Of a DNA stretch of 64,000 nucleotides, positions 34,850 through 45,323 are shown in pieces (the first letter of the stretch is position 1; each line of letters starts with the position of its first letter). The stretch is from assembly GCA_032622095.1 (NCBI GenBank), contig CP136064.1, positions 149,669,819-149,733,818 of the forward strand, written 5' to 3'. The notes beneath the pieces are model-generated. The model was not told the origin of the DNA and searched no databases. It saw only the letters and a list, made by a program, of their open reading frames with translations. Position numbers and translations under genes: made by a program. This DNA is from Siphonodentalium dalli (lineage: Eukaryota; Mollusca; Scaphopoda; Gadilida; Siphonodentaliidae).

Positions 34850-35783
34850 GGGGTTAAGGGCTTTGCATGTTAACCCATTTTCAACCCAAATTTGATGGAG
34901 TTAAAATGAAGGATTCTCTTCAATTTTATTAGTAATCACAGCAACTAAACCCATTGATTCAACATTTTAAGAGTATAATTTTTCATGATGGATTATGTTA
35001 GAAATACAAAATGTGAAATTTATAGAGGTTAATTTGGAAAATATTATTGTCTTGAACCCAAATCCAACAAACACAAAGTCCATATCTAAGAACAAAATAT
35101 GGGTATGTGTACCAAACACTGTGAAGATTGATGAACAATACAAATATTTCAAATATTTCTTGAGATTTCTTCGGATTTTTATTTTTTGTATACAAATTGT
35201 AGATTTCATTGCTCAGTGATACTGTTTGGAAGCTGAATTTGATGTGTCAAATTATTGTTCACTCAAGCTTGGATTATGATAAGCAGGTGTGCTGGCCAAT
35301 GAGAATATTATCTCGTGAGTGACCCATTATCGTGACTACTGGGTTGGCCAAATTGAGGATTACACAAAAAATTCACAACCCACCACTGTCCACATATATT
35401 AACACTAAACTGTCACCTCCCAGCCAGCAATGTTGAGCAAGAAAATCTACCATTTGTAAACGATTGGTTCTTTATAATTTTATAAAAGAATGCTTGATAA
35501 ATATGAATATTGTTTTATTGTACATCATTCTTCACAGTGTTCACTACACACTGCCATATTTTTTTCTCAGTTATGGACTTTTGTGTTTGTTGAATTTGGG
35601 TTTTAACAAAATATTTTAAAAACCTATTTAAAGTTAACATCATTGTATTTATAAAATAATTCACCATGAATTATACTAAAATGTTGCATCAATGGGTTTG
35701 GTTGCTGTGATTACTAATAAAAGTGAATAGAATCCATTATTTTGACTCCATAAAATTTTGGGGGAAATTGGTTAGCAAACCCC
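34850..35783. mobile_element. TTAA-flanked MITE with ~130-bp inverted ends
   Basis: TTAA-GGGG at 34846-34853 and CCCC-TTAA at 35780-35787. The inner arms match in reverse complement (attttattagtaatcacagc, aaacccattgattcaac), about 130 bp each. The interior is AT-rich and without transposase. Confidence 0.7.
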
Positions 35784-36191
35784 TTAAATTATTTAATAGA
35801 TGAACATTCCTACAATTGAATCTAAAGGTTTTTTTTTTTGCTCGTTTCTCTTTATATTATGATTATTATCTGTATGAAGAATATATAACATTCCAGAGTT
35901 TTCTGCTCTGTAACTGATGGGGAGAATCCATTCAGTATTGAAAGGGTTAAGGATATTAAATGTAGTTAATTTATTTTCCACTGTTATTCAAAAGTGCATG
36001 ACTCCACAGCTCTGAGGATCAATTAATTATCATGGGGTACCGTACACTCCACTGATAGATCTCAGATATCTATTATTTACATATCCCTTGCAGGATATGA
36101 GTTAACTATCAATTAGTTCTGAATCAAGGTAACACATGGACAGATATTTACAAAGATATGCAAATGAGCTGCTTTCTGGCATATTTGTACC

Positions 36192-36199
36192 TATAAATA
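36192..36199 (+). promoter_or_regulatory. TATA box upstream of the hpd-like start
   Basis: TATAAATA about 160 bp before the ATG at 36354. A start site would be expected near 36220-36228. The interval then holds two upstream ATGs (about 36254 and 36331); the second opens a 9-codon frame overlapping the main ATG. Confidence 0.4.
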
Positions 36200-36353
36200 G
36201 AACTAAGTCATACTCCAGTTTCATTTAATTGGTCCACTTAAGGGGTGTGTAATATGAAGCTAATTGATTGGTTGTCCTTCTTTCATTCTTCACCACACAG
36301 AATCAAGTAAATACCACATCCACTTTCCCCATGTTATTTACAGAAGAAACATC

Positions 36354-36473
36354 ATGGTGAGTGGAATTTTCATAAGTTTTTCTCAGTTTTAAATCAATCA
36401 AGGAATGTTTTTAGATACAGAATAATTCTCTTTTTTTCATTTTCAGACTTCCTACACAGAAAAAGGACCAAAG
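36354..36473 (+). CDS. hpd: 4-hydroxyphenylpyruvate dioxygenase-like, first two coding exons
   Basis: ATG at 36354-36356 is followed directly by a GTGAGT donor. A 90-bp intron ends tttcag at 36446, and a 27-nt exon (36447-36473) encodes TSYTEKGPK before another GTGAGT donor. The joined start MTSYTEKGPK resembles the N-terminus remembered for animal HPD (MTTYSDKGAKPERG...) in 6 of 10 residues, with three conservative changes. HPD converts 4-hydroxyphenylpyruvate to homogentisate in tyrosine breakdown, using Fe(II). The catalytic vicinal-oxygen-chelate domains would be in later exons, which I did not find in the remaining 27 kb; they may lie outside. Two perfect donors and a good acceptor around short exons support a real gene start. 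The family call rests on ten residues. Confidence 0.5.
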
Positions 36474-36929
36474 GTGAGTGACTTTTCTTACTTTATGAGC
36501 AATCTTTTGTTTTTCCATATTGAATAATATTGACCTTGGGTTTTATAAGAGTGCACAGTACAAATGTTCAGACGTAGTATTCTCACATTCATGGTTTATT
36601 AGAGATTAAGATGTTGGTATACTTGATACAAATCTGGGGATTATCAGGTAGCTGTAGATGATCCTTTTGTATTGTTTTCAGAACACCAGATATTTGCAAT
36701 AGCACTATATAAATGCTCTTATCAATAATAACCATGTGTATAGTAGAGATATTGACCCACCAGTTTAATCAGTTAATTACTGCCTGCCACCATGGAACTA
36801 TGCTTGTAGGTAGTGCTGTGGAAAGCACTGAAGGGATTGGGGGCTCAACCATCAGGTGGGAACTTTTCCCAATGTAAATGTGTCAGTCAAGGGCATTGTG
36901 CACTGCATGGAGCTGTGCATGGGTCTTAA

Positions 36930-37376
36930 CCCTTTCAGTGCCAGGTCCGATTTTTTGATCAACCCATAGACCCTGTGCCAATGCATTCTCTTATATATGC
37001 GAGTCGACCATAGGTCACCTCGCATATATATAAGAGAATGCATTGGACTAACAATTTTTCATCATTTGTTATTATTTTTTACAATTTTTTACAATTTTAA
37101 TAATTTTTTCTTATATTCTTTAACAGACTTATTTTGTAGGTTTAGTGCCAGGGAATCTTACGTTTTTCATGGGCATAAAAATTATTACTATGAATACTTG
37201 GTGATAGTTTTGAGTTATAACATGCCCCTAAGGTTTTAACCAGTTGGGTTGGTTTTTAAATTCGCTATAGCATGCTTAAGCATATACCCAAAAAAATTAT
37301 TATTTTTTTTTTTTTAGGACCGATTTTACAGACCGTAAATTAGGGCCGATGAGATCGGCCCCTGGCACTGAAAGGG
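36930..37376. mobile_element. piggyBac-like MITE, complete copy in putative hpd intron
   Basis: Ends CCCTTTCAGTGCCAGGTCC and its inverted match ...CCCTGGCACTGAAAGGG, flanked by TTAA at 36926-36929 and 37377-37380. An internal palindrome (arms near 36978-37004 and 37019-37046, CTCGCATATATA-AAGAGAATGC) lies off centre. TTAA duplications and CCCTTT ends are piggyBac features. No transposase; 447 bp. Confidence 0.85.
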
Positions 37377-37539
37377 TTAAATTGTTCTGCCACCCTGCCT
37401 ACATGTTTTAAGAATGGGTTGGGGACTGATGTCTCACTCCTCCAAATAGTCATGGACTACTATATAAAGTAATATGGTAGTCCTGATTCAGGGACTGCAC
37501 TGTAGGTTACAAGTATATAAATGATAACAAGCTCTTGAA

Positions 37540-37605
37540 ACATCTCTAAAGCTTTCGGCCTGAGGCCTAGCTTCGTCGGTGGAATTTAATTCACCATACA
37601 GGTAA
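37540..37605 (-). mobile_element. PLE 3'-end remnant
   Basis: On the minus strand: CCGACGAAGCT-AGGCC-TCA-GGCC-GAAAGCTTT followed by agagatgtttcaagag. It has the same layout as the 3' hairpin of the PLE at 2345-2391 (shared GGCCGAAAGCTT), but the CTGAnGA part is CCGACGA. No RT remains nearby. Confidence 0.5.
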
Positions 37606-37764
37606 AAGTTACTTTCTTGCTGCTGCTTCAACGCAATTAAATTAGTTATATATTAAAATTAATATTCATATTGATATAACCATTATTCCTGTTAATTTTG
37701 AAGATATCAATATGATATATCAGTGTACTGTTGAGAACATTTAACTATTTCCATACTAAATGGA

Positions 37765-38000
37765 TTAATTTATATTCCACTCAGTTATAAATGTGTACAT
37801 TGGATTGGTCTATCATTCATTTGGCGGATGTTTCAGGAAAAATAAGCAGATTTACAGATACTACTAGTGCAGAAAAAGACTTATTTATTGAAGGGAAATG
37901 TTCAGACAATAAGTTCAACTAACAACCTTGTTTGTTGAACATATTATCTGAACATTTCCTACGGGATAACTACTCGTGAATGAGTATTTAATATCAGAAG
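37765..38000 (+). repeat. Dispersed ~230-bp repeat, copy 1
   Basis: Shares cactcagttataaatg, attcatttggcggatgtttc, aaataagcagat, a tattgaagggaaatgttcag block and actcgtgaatgagtattta with the copies near 47498 and 60570. Family unknown. Confidence 0.55.
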
Positions 38001-38750
38001 AGTTAAATTTGTTCTCAAAAATGAAGTTCATTCTTCTCAAAAGAAACTGAAACTTGCTCTTCAGGTTGTAATGGGGCAATCATTTTGACTGATTGTTAAT
38101 AGGTAATAGGGGGGGGGGCAGGAAAAAACTCAAGGATACGAGGTTGAAATTTAAGTTTTTTTAATTTTTGGGACCCACTAACCCGGGCATGCAAGTTTTT
38201 TCCTTTCAGATCTCGGACACTGCCCCTCCAACACAAGTTTTTTTCCAAGGGCAATTGGGGACCCACCCCCAAAGTTTTATGAAAAATTGTGAATATAGCA
38301 GGATAAGGCAGACGGGGTGTGAACTGTCTTAAACTAAGCATCCAGATGAAATGCCAATCAGGTAAGATTATTGAAAAGCACCAGAAATGTCAGGAAATCC
38401 CAAAACACTCATTAACTAAACTTGTCAAATAAGGTTCAGCATCCACACCCAAAGATTACCTGCAGTATATATATGTGACAAAGATTATTGTGTATGCACA
38501 ACAGCATTTTCTCACACGATGTGACAAGCCCTGGCTATATTGATGGTCACCCAATCTCTGTATTAATTGTATAATGTTTCATCTGCAGTCTGTTCCATTA
38601 ATCAATAACAATTCATTGAAGAACACACTGATAAAATATAAGTATTCTTATCGGTAGATTACTATCGGTAGGTAAGTAATCCAAGGTCCCACCTACCCAA
38701 TGATGAACATCATACAATAATACAGGAAATCTGTTTATCTTTCAATATGC

Positions 38751-39312
38751 ATACCACTTAAACCCTTTCAGTGCCAAGCCCGATTTTTGTATCAACCCAT
38801 ATTTCCTTGATCATTTTTCAAATTTATTGATTATAATAATGTGATACATTGATGGAAAGAGCTCTAAGAGCTCTTTCCATCAATGTATCACATTATTATA
38901 ATCAATAAATTTGAAAAATGATCAAGGAAATATGGGTTGATACAAACAAGCCTGCAAATAGGGTGTCTGTTATTTGCAGAATGAGGTCCCCAGAGGGTGA
39001 ATTTATTGATGCTATCCCGCACAGCGGGCTGGTGTCACCAAATTCACCCTCTGTTGGCATCATTCTGTTCAGGATCATCTTCTGGGAAGTATCTATAGTC
39101 TCAAATTAACTTTGTTTTTAGTTACTTTTTCCCTTCTGGGAAGTTTCAATATCCCCTAATTTGCATAAGATAAAATGCATACTTGAGGTCCCCAATGGGT
39201 GAACATCATCAACGTCAACAAGGGAAATTCAACCTGATCCTAGGTCTCCCATAGCAGTTGAGGCCTAAGCAGAATGGGGTCCCAGAGGGTGAATTTAGTG
39301 ATGCTAGCCCAC
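38751..39312 (+). repeat. 562-bp direct repeat, left copy (left part of a split piggyBac-like MITE)
   Basis: Identical by eye over 562 bp to 42175-42736. It starts 7 bp before TTAA-ACCCTTTCAGTGCC and runs to gatgctagcccac in the middle of an internal palindrome. Beyond both ends the copies diverge at once. Between the copies lies a 2,862-bp non-LTR retrotransposon. Confidence 0.92.
38816..38935. repeat. Perfect palindrome, arms of about 60 bp
   Basis: gtatcaacccatatttcctt...gatggaaagagctc meets its exact reverse complement at about 38867-38870 (AGAGCTCTAAGAGCTCT). The same palindrome is in the right copy near 42240-42360. Confidence 0.85.
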
Positions 39313-41041
39313 AGACTTGAAACGAACACACCCCAAATTTGCCATGTAAATGCGCTACAACACGGTTTCCAGAAGGGCGTGAGTTCCATCTCGACTTCGT
39401 ACCTTTTGCAAGAGTGTATCTCCTATACGAAACAGCAATCAAGCAAATTATATTCATGTTTCCTTGACACACAAAAAGCTTTTGATACAGTCTGGTTAAA
39501 TGGCCTTCTTTACAAATTACATACTAAGGGTCTGAAAGGTAAAGCTTGGCGTGTATTCGCAAACGTCCTAACAGGAATTTCGTGCTGTGTTAGATACAAC
39601 GGAGTGTTCTCAAACTGGTTCGACGTCAAGCAGGGCACCAGACAAGGTAGTATAATTTCTCCGCTCATGTACATGTTATATATTGATGAACTCATAACCC
39701 TGCTTTCAACTTCCGGGAATGGTCTGTCCATCTCGTCTCTGAACTGCTCGTCCCCAACTCAAGCCGACGACATGGCTCTCCTTTCACTTACTAGTCCCGG
39801 TCTGCAGTCTATGTGTGATATCTGTACCGACTACAGCAGAAAATGGAGGTTCAAATATAATCCGACGAAATCTGTCTGCATTGTATTTAATGAATCCCAC
39901 TCAGATTATAACCGTGCTATCCGCTCATGGTCTCTATGCGACCACCGTATTCAAGAATCCGACCACGCAACTCATTTGGGCATCCCAATCCACAAGTTCT
40001 CTCAACAAACTGCTATCATAGAAAACATATGCAAGAAATTGCTCTCCACTTATTTCATGTTATCAAATGCCGGGTTATATGCTGGTGGTATAACCCCTTC
40101 CAGCTGCGTGAAAATCTATAAATCGGTCGTTCTTCCCAGAGCACTTTTTGGGTCAGAACTTCTTTTCAACCTATCACAGTCAAAATATACTACAGCTCGA
40201 GAAAGAACATCGTTGTTGCATGAAGAATATCCAGGGTTTACCCACAAGAGCTCGCACCCTACTTGCTGAGGGCCTTTGTGGCATCACTTCTCTGTACAAC
40301 GTCATCGAACGACGCAAACTGTCATTTATTGCTACGCTATGTAGGACCAGTATTGAGAAAACATCCGCTAGGGTATTCATTCTCAGACTTAACGAATCCA
40401 TTTTATTGGGCGAACAGAGTCATCTTATCGAGAACTTCCACCAAACGTTGTCCAAGTACAATCTACTCAATCATCTCGTGCACTTCTCGAATACCGGTCA
40501 CTTTCCAACTAAATTTCTTTGGAAGAGTTTGATTCACGATAACGTTGACACTGTTCACCTCATGAAATGGGAATATGACGTTCACGCAGACAACGCTCTT
40601 TCGATATTAAAATTAATTCACCCTCGCCTAGAGATGAGCCTTCTTTGGTTAGCCTGCAAAAAGTACCCTAGAGATAAAGCTTCCTTCCTAACTGTTGGAA
40701 GACTCGTCTCTCGTACCACATACGAAGATGGGGGGAATTGTCAACTTTGTAGATCCGAGTATCTCAATCCTGTGTGGCATGTCATCTTGTATTGCCCTGC
40801 CTTTAACAGTATCCGTAACACATTCTGGTATGACTTCATAACTCAATTTGGTATTCCATGTTATTTAAAGCTTGAGGCTCTAAACTCGGACGAATTACTT
40901 GCTGTCTTCCTGAGTTCCATGCCAATTGATTTGTCTGATGAAGTAGCGGATATTTCTGACTTTACACGCACATTTGTGTTGCATACAGCAAAACTTTGGA
41001 GGCTATATGAATCATGCTCTCAAATGCCTTGTCGACTTTGA
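39313..41041 (+). pseudogene. Non-LTR RT C-terminal half with one frameshift
   Basis: The first frame (to about 40200) has ALQHGFQKGVSS, YSCFLDTQKAFDTVW, GTRQGSIISPLMYMLYIDEL and QADDMALLS, i.e. RT palm motifs with the active site QADD. A single frameshift near 40195-40205 moves to the frame ending at TGA 41042. That frame has TRARTLLAEGLCG, ERRKLSFIATLC, then a C-x2-C-x8-H-x4-C motif (CQLCRSEYLNPVWHVILYC, about 40741-40797). One break in 1.7 kb suggests recent insertion. The clade was not assigned. Confidence 0.85.
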
Positions 41042-42174
41042 GCCGTTGTCTGAATGAACGATTTAATGATATTTTGTATGCAAATCGTGGATCACTTGAT
41101 TTATTCACACCATTATTATGCATTTTTATATTTTTTGTATTCAATATATCGCATCGCCTGTCCATACAGTCAAAGGCGCCCTCTCGTTATTGCATCTAAA
41201 ATGCTAATTTTGCAGCAACGTGTTCGTGATCAGGCACTTTTGGTTTTCCCATGGTCGTCGATTTTTCAATATTCGGCCTCAACCTGATTCCGGCTTTCGA
41301 TGTTTCAGTATATATAACACGCGGTATTTACCGCCTTTGGACTCCGTGAGCAAATTCTTTTCACATTTACTCAATGTGTTGTCCAATAAACGCTTCTGTA
41401 CAGTTTCTTATCCAATTGACACTTTTGTTCCTTTGACGGTATCTACGGTCCGATATGAAACTCTTAGTCATTGAGTTACAGATGGAAAACTAACCCCAAT
41501 AATCCGGAGTTTTGGCTACTACATATTCTAATTGAAGGAAACATTATTCGTGAAAGACAGTGGGGTTGATGTCTATAATGGTGGCTCAATGTCTAACGGT
41601 TTCCATGTGAGTTGATCTGACTTGTGTTTGATGTCACATTGATGAGTTCATTTGGCATAATGTTGCATATATATACACTGATGTCTATTTTGTGTGTGAT
41701 GCTGTGTGAGGTCGTGTGCATGTGTGTGGGTCTTTAAATGAGGGTGCGTGTGCATTTGGTTGTGTGAGGGTGCATGTGAGGGTAGGTGAGTTCGTGTGCG
41801 ACTGAATGCTTGGTGAGGGAGTGTTTCTTCCTGTCTGCATGTTTATCTGTCAGCATGCATGTCTGTCTAGATAGTTATGTGACTGTCTGCCTGTCTGTAT
41901 TTATGTCTCTTTCGCGTGTACGTTTGTCTGTAAAATCGTCTAAGCCTAGGTCTGTCTGGACGTGCTTACGTGTACGCCTGTGCGCGGCTGGATGGTTGCA
42001 TGTGCCTGAGACTCACTGTGTGTGCGTGTAACTGTGTGCGTAATCTCGCTTTATTTTGTGTTGTCATATTCCTTAAATGTGCATATATTCCACTGTCATT
42101 TTTGTATTAGAATTGTTTGTAACTATGTTATTTAAATTTAACTCTCCGATAGTGGAGGCAATAAAAGAATATAT
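39313..42174 (+). mobile_element. Non-LTR retrotransposon, 5'-truncated, inside the MITE
   Basis: Begins abruptly inside the RT domain at 39313, encodes the rest of the RT and a C-terminal Cys-His motif, then has a 1.13-kb 3' UTR with a GT-rich tract (41660-42050), and ends with an AATAAA-type signal and atatat just before the right 562-bp repeat. The direct repeats fit a target-site duplication of unusual size. Confidence 0.85.
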
Positions 42175-42736
42175 ATACCACTTAAACCCTTTCAGTGCCA
42201 AGCCCGATTTTTGTATCAACCCATATTTCCTTGATCATTTTTCAAATTTATTGATTATAATAATGTGATACATTGATGGAAAGAGCTCTAAGAGCTCTTT
42301 CCATCAATGTATCACATTATTATAATCAATAAATTTGAAAAATGATCAAGGAAATATGGGTTGATACAAACAAGCCTGCAAATAGGGTGTCTGTTATTTG
42401 CAGAATGAGGTCCCCAGAGGGTGAATTTATTGATGCTATCCCGCACAGCGGGCTGGTGTCACCAAATTCACCCTCTGTTGGCATCATTCTGTTCAGGATC
42501 ATCTTCTGGGAAGTATCTATAGTCTCAAATTAACTTTGTTTTTAGTTACTTTTTCCCTTCTGGGAAGTTTCAATATCCCCTAATTTGCATAAGATAAAAT
42601 GCATACTTGAGGTCCCCAATGGGTGAACATCATCAACGTCAACAAGGGAAATTCAACCTGATCCTAGGTCTCCCATAGCAGTTGAGGCCTAAGCAGAATG
42701 GGGTCCCAGAGGGTGAATTTAGTGATGCTAGCCCAC
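42175..42736 (+). repeat. 562-bp direct repeat, right copy
   Basis: Exact copy of 38751-39312. It continues into the remaining right part of the MITE, so this side is the uninterrupted reference. Confidence 0.92.
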
Positions 42737-42844
42737 CGTGAGGGATAGCATCACTAAATTCACCCTCTGGGGACCTCATTCTGCAAGTGACAGGCACACT
42801 GTTTGCAGTCTTGGATACAAAAATCGGACTTGACACTAAAAGGG
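42186..42844. mobile_element. piggyBac-like MITE, complete right-hand copy
   Basis: Left end TTAA-ACCCTTTCAGTGCC-AAGCCCGAT, right end ATCGGACTTGACACTAAAAGGG-TTAA (42845-42848). About 659 bp. It contains the AGAGCTC palindrome and two hairpin units of the GAGGTCCCCAG family. Related ends occur at 36930-37376. Confidence 0.8.
42696..42785. repeat. GAGGTCCCCAG-family hairpin, best copy
   Basis: Arms of about 44 bp: gcagaatggggtcccagagg...gatgctagcccac and its near-exact inverted return gtgagggatagcatcac...cctctggggacctcattctgc. Fragments occur at 8.8, 9.3, 9.6, 10.2, 39.0 and 54.2 kb. Confidence 0.85.
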
Positions 42845-43207
42845 TTAAAGCACCTGAAGAATTAAATGAGCTGACATTGACATCACAATGATAATTAAAT
42901 GTCAAAAACAATGAGTACTGATGGAAAATCTTTTATTTTTTCAGTTGAATTTTCTCCTTGTAAGAAGTGGGACTCGGCCCATGTTATTGTGTTATAAAAG
43001 AACAATTATTGGGTGAATATTGAAATTATAAGCCCCCTTCTCTTGATTAATGCTCAATATTGGCCCAGTTTATAAGCATGTACATTTAAAATAATTTTAG
43101 TAGTCATAATTTTTGTTTAAACATGTATTTGGAAAACAATTACATGATATAGGGAAAATCTGCTATCACTTTCAGTCCCCACGCACCTAGACCTTGTATC
43201 CTGGAGT

Positions 43208-43231
43208 CCCCCCCCCCCCCCCCCCCCCCCC
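43208..43231 (+). repeat. Poly-C tract, 24 bases
   Basis: Uninterrupted C run between ggagtc and tggtgaaac. Length may be an assembly estimate. Confidence 0.85.
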
Positions 43232-43299
43232 TGGTGAAACCACCTATATTGGAAGCATTGAAATAGTCACTTTTATGTTCTAAAAAAAAGGGGCACCTT

Positions 43300-43640
43300 T
43301 TTAGCTCAACTTTACTTTGTAAAGATTGAGCTATTGCCATGGCTTGGTATCTGTTGTCCGTGTCTGCGTGTGTCTGTCAACAATTTCCTTTAGCACGGGC
43401 TACAGGTCGTATCTTTGGTCGGATCATTATGAAATTTGTCATAGCTGTTGACATTGACATCTAGATGGGACAAGTCATTTTGGGGTCATTCAGCAAAAAA
43501 ACATGGCCACCAGCGGCCATCTTGGATTTAACAATTCAATCCATCAGCACGGGCTACAGGCCGTATTGTTTGTCTGATCATCATGAAATTTGTCATGGAT
43601 GTTAATATTGACATATAATTATAACTACTTTCGCTTTCGC
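43300..43640 (+). repeat. Hairpin-headed repeat, AGCTCAAC family, partial copy
   Basis: Head TAGCTCAACTTTACTTTG...GAGCTATTGCCATGG, then gtcaacaatttcctt, gcacgggctacaggtcgtat and atggccaccagcggccatct modules. Confidence 0.7.
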
Positions 43641-43691
43641 TTAAATGATTGCATTTGATTTGTCAATGTCCTTACCTTACCTTACGTTACC

Positions 43692-44290
43692 TTACGTCTG
43701 TGGTGGACGCTGGTGGTCTGTCACTGTATCCACCTCACATTGTGTTATTTCACCGTATTCGGCCGCATCTCTAGACATATTTGGGTTATATGGTTGAAAA
43801 TCAGTCACCAATTCCGCTTTATACTCATAATTAACATCCTGATTTCTCCAATTATTATCTAGTCTGTTTTTGAATTGGTTTATATCTTCAGCATACACCA
43901 CTTCGTCTGGTAGATTGTTCCAAGTAGTGACGTACCACTCTTTGGCTGAATGTATATTTTCTCATGTCATAGTTGGATCTGTCTTTGTACAGTTTATAGT
44001 TGTGGCCTCTGGTCCGAGATTCGGTGTTTCTTGTTAGAATGTTTGATACTTCCGGATCGTAGCAGTTGAATATTTTGAAACATTCGATCATATCACCTCG
44101 GTGGCTTCTGTACATCAGGGTTGCCAACCGTTGGTAGTTCCATCTTTCTTAGCCTATCCTGTATCCCAAATTTTTTAGTCCTGGTACTAATTTTGTTGCT
44201 CTCTTTTGAACTTTTTCCATTGGAACTACATGTTTTTTAGATATGGTCTCCAAGCAGGTTGAGTATATTCAAGTAGTGGCCTTACCAGTC
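43692..44290 (-). pseudogene. CR1/L2-like RT C-terminal fragment, degraded
   Basis: On the minus strand the frame 44127-43888 reads YRSHRGDMIECFKIFN, then TRGHNYKLYKDRSNYDMRKY and FSQRVVRHYLEQS; the next frame (43901-43692) has INQFKNRLDNNWRNQ. This matches the tail of CR1/L2-class LINE proteins (RGDMIExyKI, TRGHxxKLxKxRSxxDxRKxFFxxRVVxxWN). Upstream text to about 44290 has the KRATKLV block with stops. At least two frame changes. Confidence 0.75.
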
Positions 44291-44519
44291 ATTTATAGAG
44301 GTTTGCCATTGTGGTGTAGTCTAAGTAGGTGAATGATCTTCTGATGGCTCCAAGAACACTGTTGGCTTTCTGTATTTTTTCATTTATGTGGTCTTCAAAT
44401 GATAGATTTCTGTCTGTGGTTATATACTCCTATGTCCTTTTCTTTTTCCACTTGTTTTAATTGACTTCCACTCCAATTCTTGTCTTTTAAGTTGTAATTT
44501 GGCTGATACTCCTCTTTCT

Positions 44520-44645
44520 AGAGCCCGAAGCCGCCATTGCACGCCGCCGCCGCCAGCCATATTGGCCACAAGCCGCCGCCAGCCATATTATCTCTAATGC
44601 CAGCTGCATGAAAATTTCTCCGCCGCCGGAATTGTAAAATGGCTG
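44520..44645. repeat. GC-rich GCCGCC / agccatatt repeats
   Basis: Short repeats of gccgccgccagccatatt occur two to three times in 120 bp. They resemble the 'gccatcttgg' modules of the hairpin-headed repeats. No coding signal. Confidence 0.45.
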
Positions 44646-45323
44646 AGACGTGTGCATGGGCTTATATGTTAAGCACAACTGTACTGTGAATCGCAAAGAA
44701 CTAAACTGCATAGCATAATATTGGCAAACTCGCATGGACACGGCATGGTTGTTATATTATTAGAACACCCGGGCCTCTCAATATGGAATAGACTATTCCA
44801 ATGCATGCTTTCATATACCTGAATGGGAGCATCCATCCAGTATTGAAAGGGTTAAAGTATAAATTGTTTATTTCGACATGATTCCGTCTCAGACATCGCT
44901 GGCATTTGTCAATATATGCACATAACCTGTAGAAGAGAATAGAAAATAGTTTGAAATATTATATATCATTACTATCGGATTCAGCATCCAATGATGCATG
45001 CATATATCGCAAGATGCCAGTGATGATAGCAGTCTGAAGTTGACAGAAGTCCCAATGTAACTTATACCGATTGGATGGTAAATTGCATAGTACATCCATG
45101 CCAGTCCTTCATGTATTTTCGCCATAATGGAAAAGCCCAACACCAAAAGAATATGTGTGGTCTGAAATTCTACGGGTTCACCGCAAACGTAAAACAAACG
45201 GGGTCTATAACCGGAGATTAGGAAAATTTCGGAAACGAAATACGCTGAATGATAATGTCACAGCTGGCTGAGCCGCCATATTTCGTCAGCCACGAACAGC
45301 GCATCTGAGCCGGCTTAGCTAGC

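Noticed and set aside
41660-42050. GT-rich tract as a separate microsatellite locus or gene (81-codon frame)
   Set aside because: It lies in the 3' UTR of the non-LTR element and the frame only reflects tgtctg/tgtgtg composition.
38751-42736. 562-bp repeats as LTRs of an LTR retrotransposon
   Set aside because: The repeats are most of a MITE with TTAA/CCCTTT end, do not start TG or end CA, and the interior encodes a non-LTR RT without protease or integrase.
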